Origin: Hyphococcus sp.
GTDB taxonomy: Bacteria > Pseudomonadota > Alphaproteobacteria > Caulobacterales > Parvularculaceae
Assembly: GCA_021776335.1 (NCBI GenBank)
Contig: JAJFGB010000001.1
Location: 489,431-553,430, forward strand
DNA: 64,000 nt
Direction of reading: 5' to 3'
Every line of letters starts with the position of its first letter. Within the stretch, counting starts at the first letter, position 1. Shown here piece after piece: positions 62,371 to 64,000 of this stretch. The notes below the pieces were generated by a model. That model did no database searches. It was not told where the DNA came from and worked only from the letters and a program-made list of their open reading frames with translations. The translations under genes were made by a program, and so were the position numbers.

Positions 62371-63399
62371 TTAGCTGGCATCATGAAAGATAACGCCTGC
62401 AGCATAGCGTCGGCCTGATGATATCTGGCTGACCCCGTGACGCATTGTCGTTCGATAGTCTCTGCGAACCCCGCTCTTTGGCCGATGACGCACCGGAAAT
62501 ATCACGACATCACCTTGTCTCATTGGAACGACATGCGGTCTTGATTGCATGCGCGGGCGCTGCTCGGTGATGACGAATTCACCGCCGGTAAAATCACGCC
62601 CGGGTTTTGACAAGAGCAATGCAGCCTGAAGCGGAAAAACCTTTTCGCCGTAAAGGTCCTGGTGCAGGCAATTATAATCACCACGCTCATATTTCAGGAT
62701 TAGCGGGGTCGGCCTGGTCTGGCCGTGGGCCGCACATTCAGCAAGATAATCCGCGTGAGACTTAGGAAATGCCGTGCTGCCCCCGAGCCGCTGTGCCCAC
62801 ATATCCGCAATCGGCGCCAACAGCGTATAAAGGCGGTGTCGCAGCGTTTCCACAATCCATGGCAATGGATATGCAAAATAGCGATATTCACCCGAGCCGA
62901 ATCCATGACGCGCCATTTTTATGGTGCTGCGGAAATTCCCTTCATCATAAAGATTGATCAGATCGTCACAGTGAGCATGCGTAAGAAGGCCCGGCAAAAT
63001 ACACCAGCCATTTTCGTTCAGCTCGTGATGAATATGCTCAGTATCCAGCGCGTCTATCATTGAGCTGACTGTGTTCGGTAAATTGCCGGGCGTCGTCTGC
63101 TCACCCAACCTACAAGTTTTGTGGACTGGCGTTACGTTTTGATCCTCGCTCGCAAACCCGTCGGGCTTGCATCTTTTGCAGGCGCGAAGGCCTGCTGCAC
63201 GCGCTTCCGACGTTGCATCAAAAAACGCAACGTTTTTTCGTAAGGCTTGCCGGGATGGGCAAGATGGGCGGCAGTAAACGCCGGTTGTCATTACACCATA
63301 GACGAATTGACCATCATATGATGCATCTCGCGCGGTCATCGCCGCCCACATTTGCTCCTGGCGATTGGCCGGCTTCCCAGCGGTCACATCATTGTGCAT
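62371..63399 (-). CDS. Ada metal-binding domain fused to 2OG-Fe(II) oxygenase
   Basis: 342 aa from ATG 63399 (an upstream frame adds 14 residues). Residues 15-80 are the Ada N-terminal zinc domain: Cys43, Cys47, Cys74 and Cys77 in YCRPSC and ACKRCKPD, the site that accepts methyl groups from phosphotriesters in Ada. Residues 110-342 are a 2OG-Fe(II) dioxygenase with HQD (His246, Asp248) and distal His321, followed by GRRYA, resembling the predicted nucleic-acid oxygenase family (Oxygenase-NA/COG3826 as remembered). The fusion suggests alkylated nucleic acid repair or modification. Convergent with the ATP-grasp-like gene. Confidence 0.8.
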   Translation of the reverse strand: MHNDVTAGKPANRQEQMWAAMTARDASYDGQFVYGVMTTGVYCRPSCPSRQALRKNVAFFDATSEARAAGLRACKRCKPDGFASEDQNVTPVHKTCRLGEQTTPGNLPNTVSSMIDALDTEHIHHELNENGWCILPGLLTHAHCDDLINLYDEGNFRSTIKMARHGFGSGEYRYFAYPLPWIVETLRHRLYTLLAPIADMWAQRLGGSTAFPKSHADYLAECAAHGQTRPTPLILKYERGDYNCLHQDLYGEKVFPLQAALLLSKPGRDFTGGEFVITEQRPRMQSRPHVVPMRQGDVVIFPVRHRPKSGVRRDYRTTMRHGVSQISSGRRYAAGVIFHDAS

Positions 63400-63533
63400 G
63401 CTCTTTACCCTTGAGGAATTGAAAATTTTCGCTCGTCTCAAGAGCTAAATTTAGAGGGGCATGCCAGCCAAAGCATTCCGATTCTTGCGGTCAAATATAG
63501 AAAATGGCTATCAAGGGCGTGGTTTTTTTCCAA

Positions 63534-64000
63534 CTAGCGCGTTGCCAAATATCTTTCCTGCTCGCGTTCACTAAACGCGTTAAGGTCGGCGAGGATTTCC
63601 TGAAAACGCGGGTCATCCCGAAGCGGTTGATAGATCGGCTCGAATTCGATCCACCAGCTGATAAAGCGACCGCTATCGGCGAGCGTCCGCAGCTCAGCAA
63701 TGGCGTCATCATATCGGCCCTCGAGCACCATCAGTTCGACGACCATGTCACGTTCAAAAAAGAGCGGGACATAGCCTTCTACAGACATATTGTCGATCGT
63801 TTCGCGACATCGATCAAGGATCGGTTGGGCCGCTGCCGGGTCGCCGGATTGGCGATACAACCCCGCTATATAGAGACCTGGATAGCAGCTGGTTGGCGTA
63901 ACAATCAGTGCGTTGGCATTCGGGCTTTGTAAAAAATCCTCAAACACCTTCAGCGCTGCCGGCGCATCGTCAATCGCCCATAATGTCCAGCCTGCGCGCC
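63534..64000 (-). CDS. TPR-domain protein, C-terminal part (partial)
   Basis: The reading frame continues without a stop to the window end, so the start is outside. The C-terminal part has helical repeat patterns: APAALKVFEDFLQSPNANALIV, IAGLYRQSGDPAAAQPILDRC and LEGRYDDAIAELRTLADSG, ending REQERYLATR. Such tails are found in CadC-like or adenylate-cyclase-type regulators with TPR repeats, but the N-terminal domain is not visible. Product class only. Confidence 0.7.
   Translation of the reverse strand, partial: RAGWTLWAIDDAPAALKVFEDFLQSPNANALIVTPTSCYPGLYIAGLYRQSGDPAAAQPILDRCRETIDNMSVEGYVPLFFERDMVVELMVLEGRYDDAIAELRTLADSGRFISWWIEFEPIYQPLRDDPRFQEILADLNAFSEREQERYLATR

Noticed and set aside
1-64000. 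CRISPR arrays, insertion sequences, phage genes or att sites
   Set aside because: No regularly spaced repeats, transposase, integrase or tRNA-borne repeats seen on either strand.

Overview
The window looks like chromosome from a marine-type alphaproteobacterium, perhaps near the Hyphomonadaceae/Parvularculaceae. The evidence is an ALAS-type hemA, a COQ9 protein, alphaproteobacterial S21 starting MVQIIVRDN, a full System I (Ccm) cytochrome c maturation set, MipA/OmpV, and many small lipoproteins. I see no rRNA, tRNA, CRISPR array, insertion sequence or phage genes. Placement below class level is inference.

Layout. 0-5 kb: end of pntB, a lipoprotein methyltransferase, MipA/OmpV, rpsU, COQ9 and two tandem paralogous lipoproteins. 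5-10.5 kb: molybdenum cofactor locus, with TSUP permease-moaA-moaD-moaE-moaB-moaC-moeA on the minus strand and mobA divergent. 10.6-18.2 kb: two PilZ proteins around an Asp/Glu racemase, a MarR-decarboxylase operon, an acyl-CoA synthetase and a TetR regulator. 18.2-22 kb: minus-strand operon DUF3604-parvulin-HupE/UreJ. 22-32.4 kb: aldehyde dehydrogenase, a Crp/Fnr gene split by an in-frame stop, then four exported enzymes (PQQ quinohaemoprotein dehydrogenase, alkylsulfatase, amidohydrolase, amidase).

32.4-47.2 kb: a lipoprotein, an ECF sigma/anti-sigma pair, then a haem/cytochrome c block: ccmE behind a LysR gene, hemA, ccmF-ccmH-ccmA-ccmB-ccmC-ccmD-ccmI-like, three cytochrome P460-family proteins (one double-domain, one fused to cytochrome c), a small cytochrome c and an OsmC-like protein. 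HemA supplies the haem precursor, Ccm attaches haem, and six CxxCH sites in the following genes are the apparent local substrates. 47.2-57.8 kb: dusA, TSUP permease, fabH, DUF2165, amidohydrolase, EamA transporter, a DUF4114 protein with a PEP-CTERM-like tail, and the YbbP/YbbA ABC pair divergent from a TesA-like esterase. 57.8-64 kb: a regulator-rich segment with ArsR-AHSA1, a YHS protein under a 42-bp palindrome, MarR-CPBP protease, ArsR-ATP-grasp-like enzyme, an Ada-domain/2OG-Fe(II) oxygenase fusion, and a TPR protein cut by the window edge.

The best candidates for something undescribed are the ArsR/ATP-grasp-like/Ada-2OG oxygenase group, the hemA-ccm-P460 block, the DUF3604-parvulin-HupE operon and the Crp/Fnr gene split exactly at a consensus ribosome binding site. 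All functions are read from sequence motifs and family knowledge; no database search was run.
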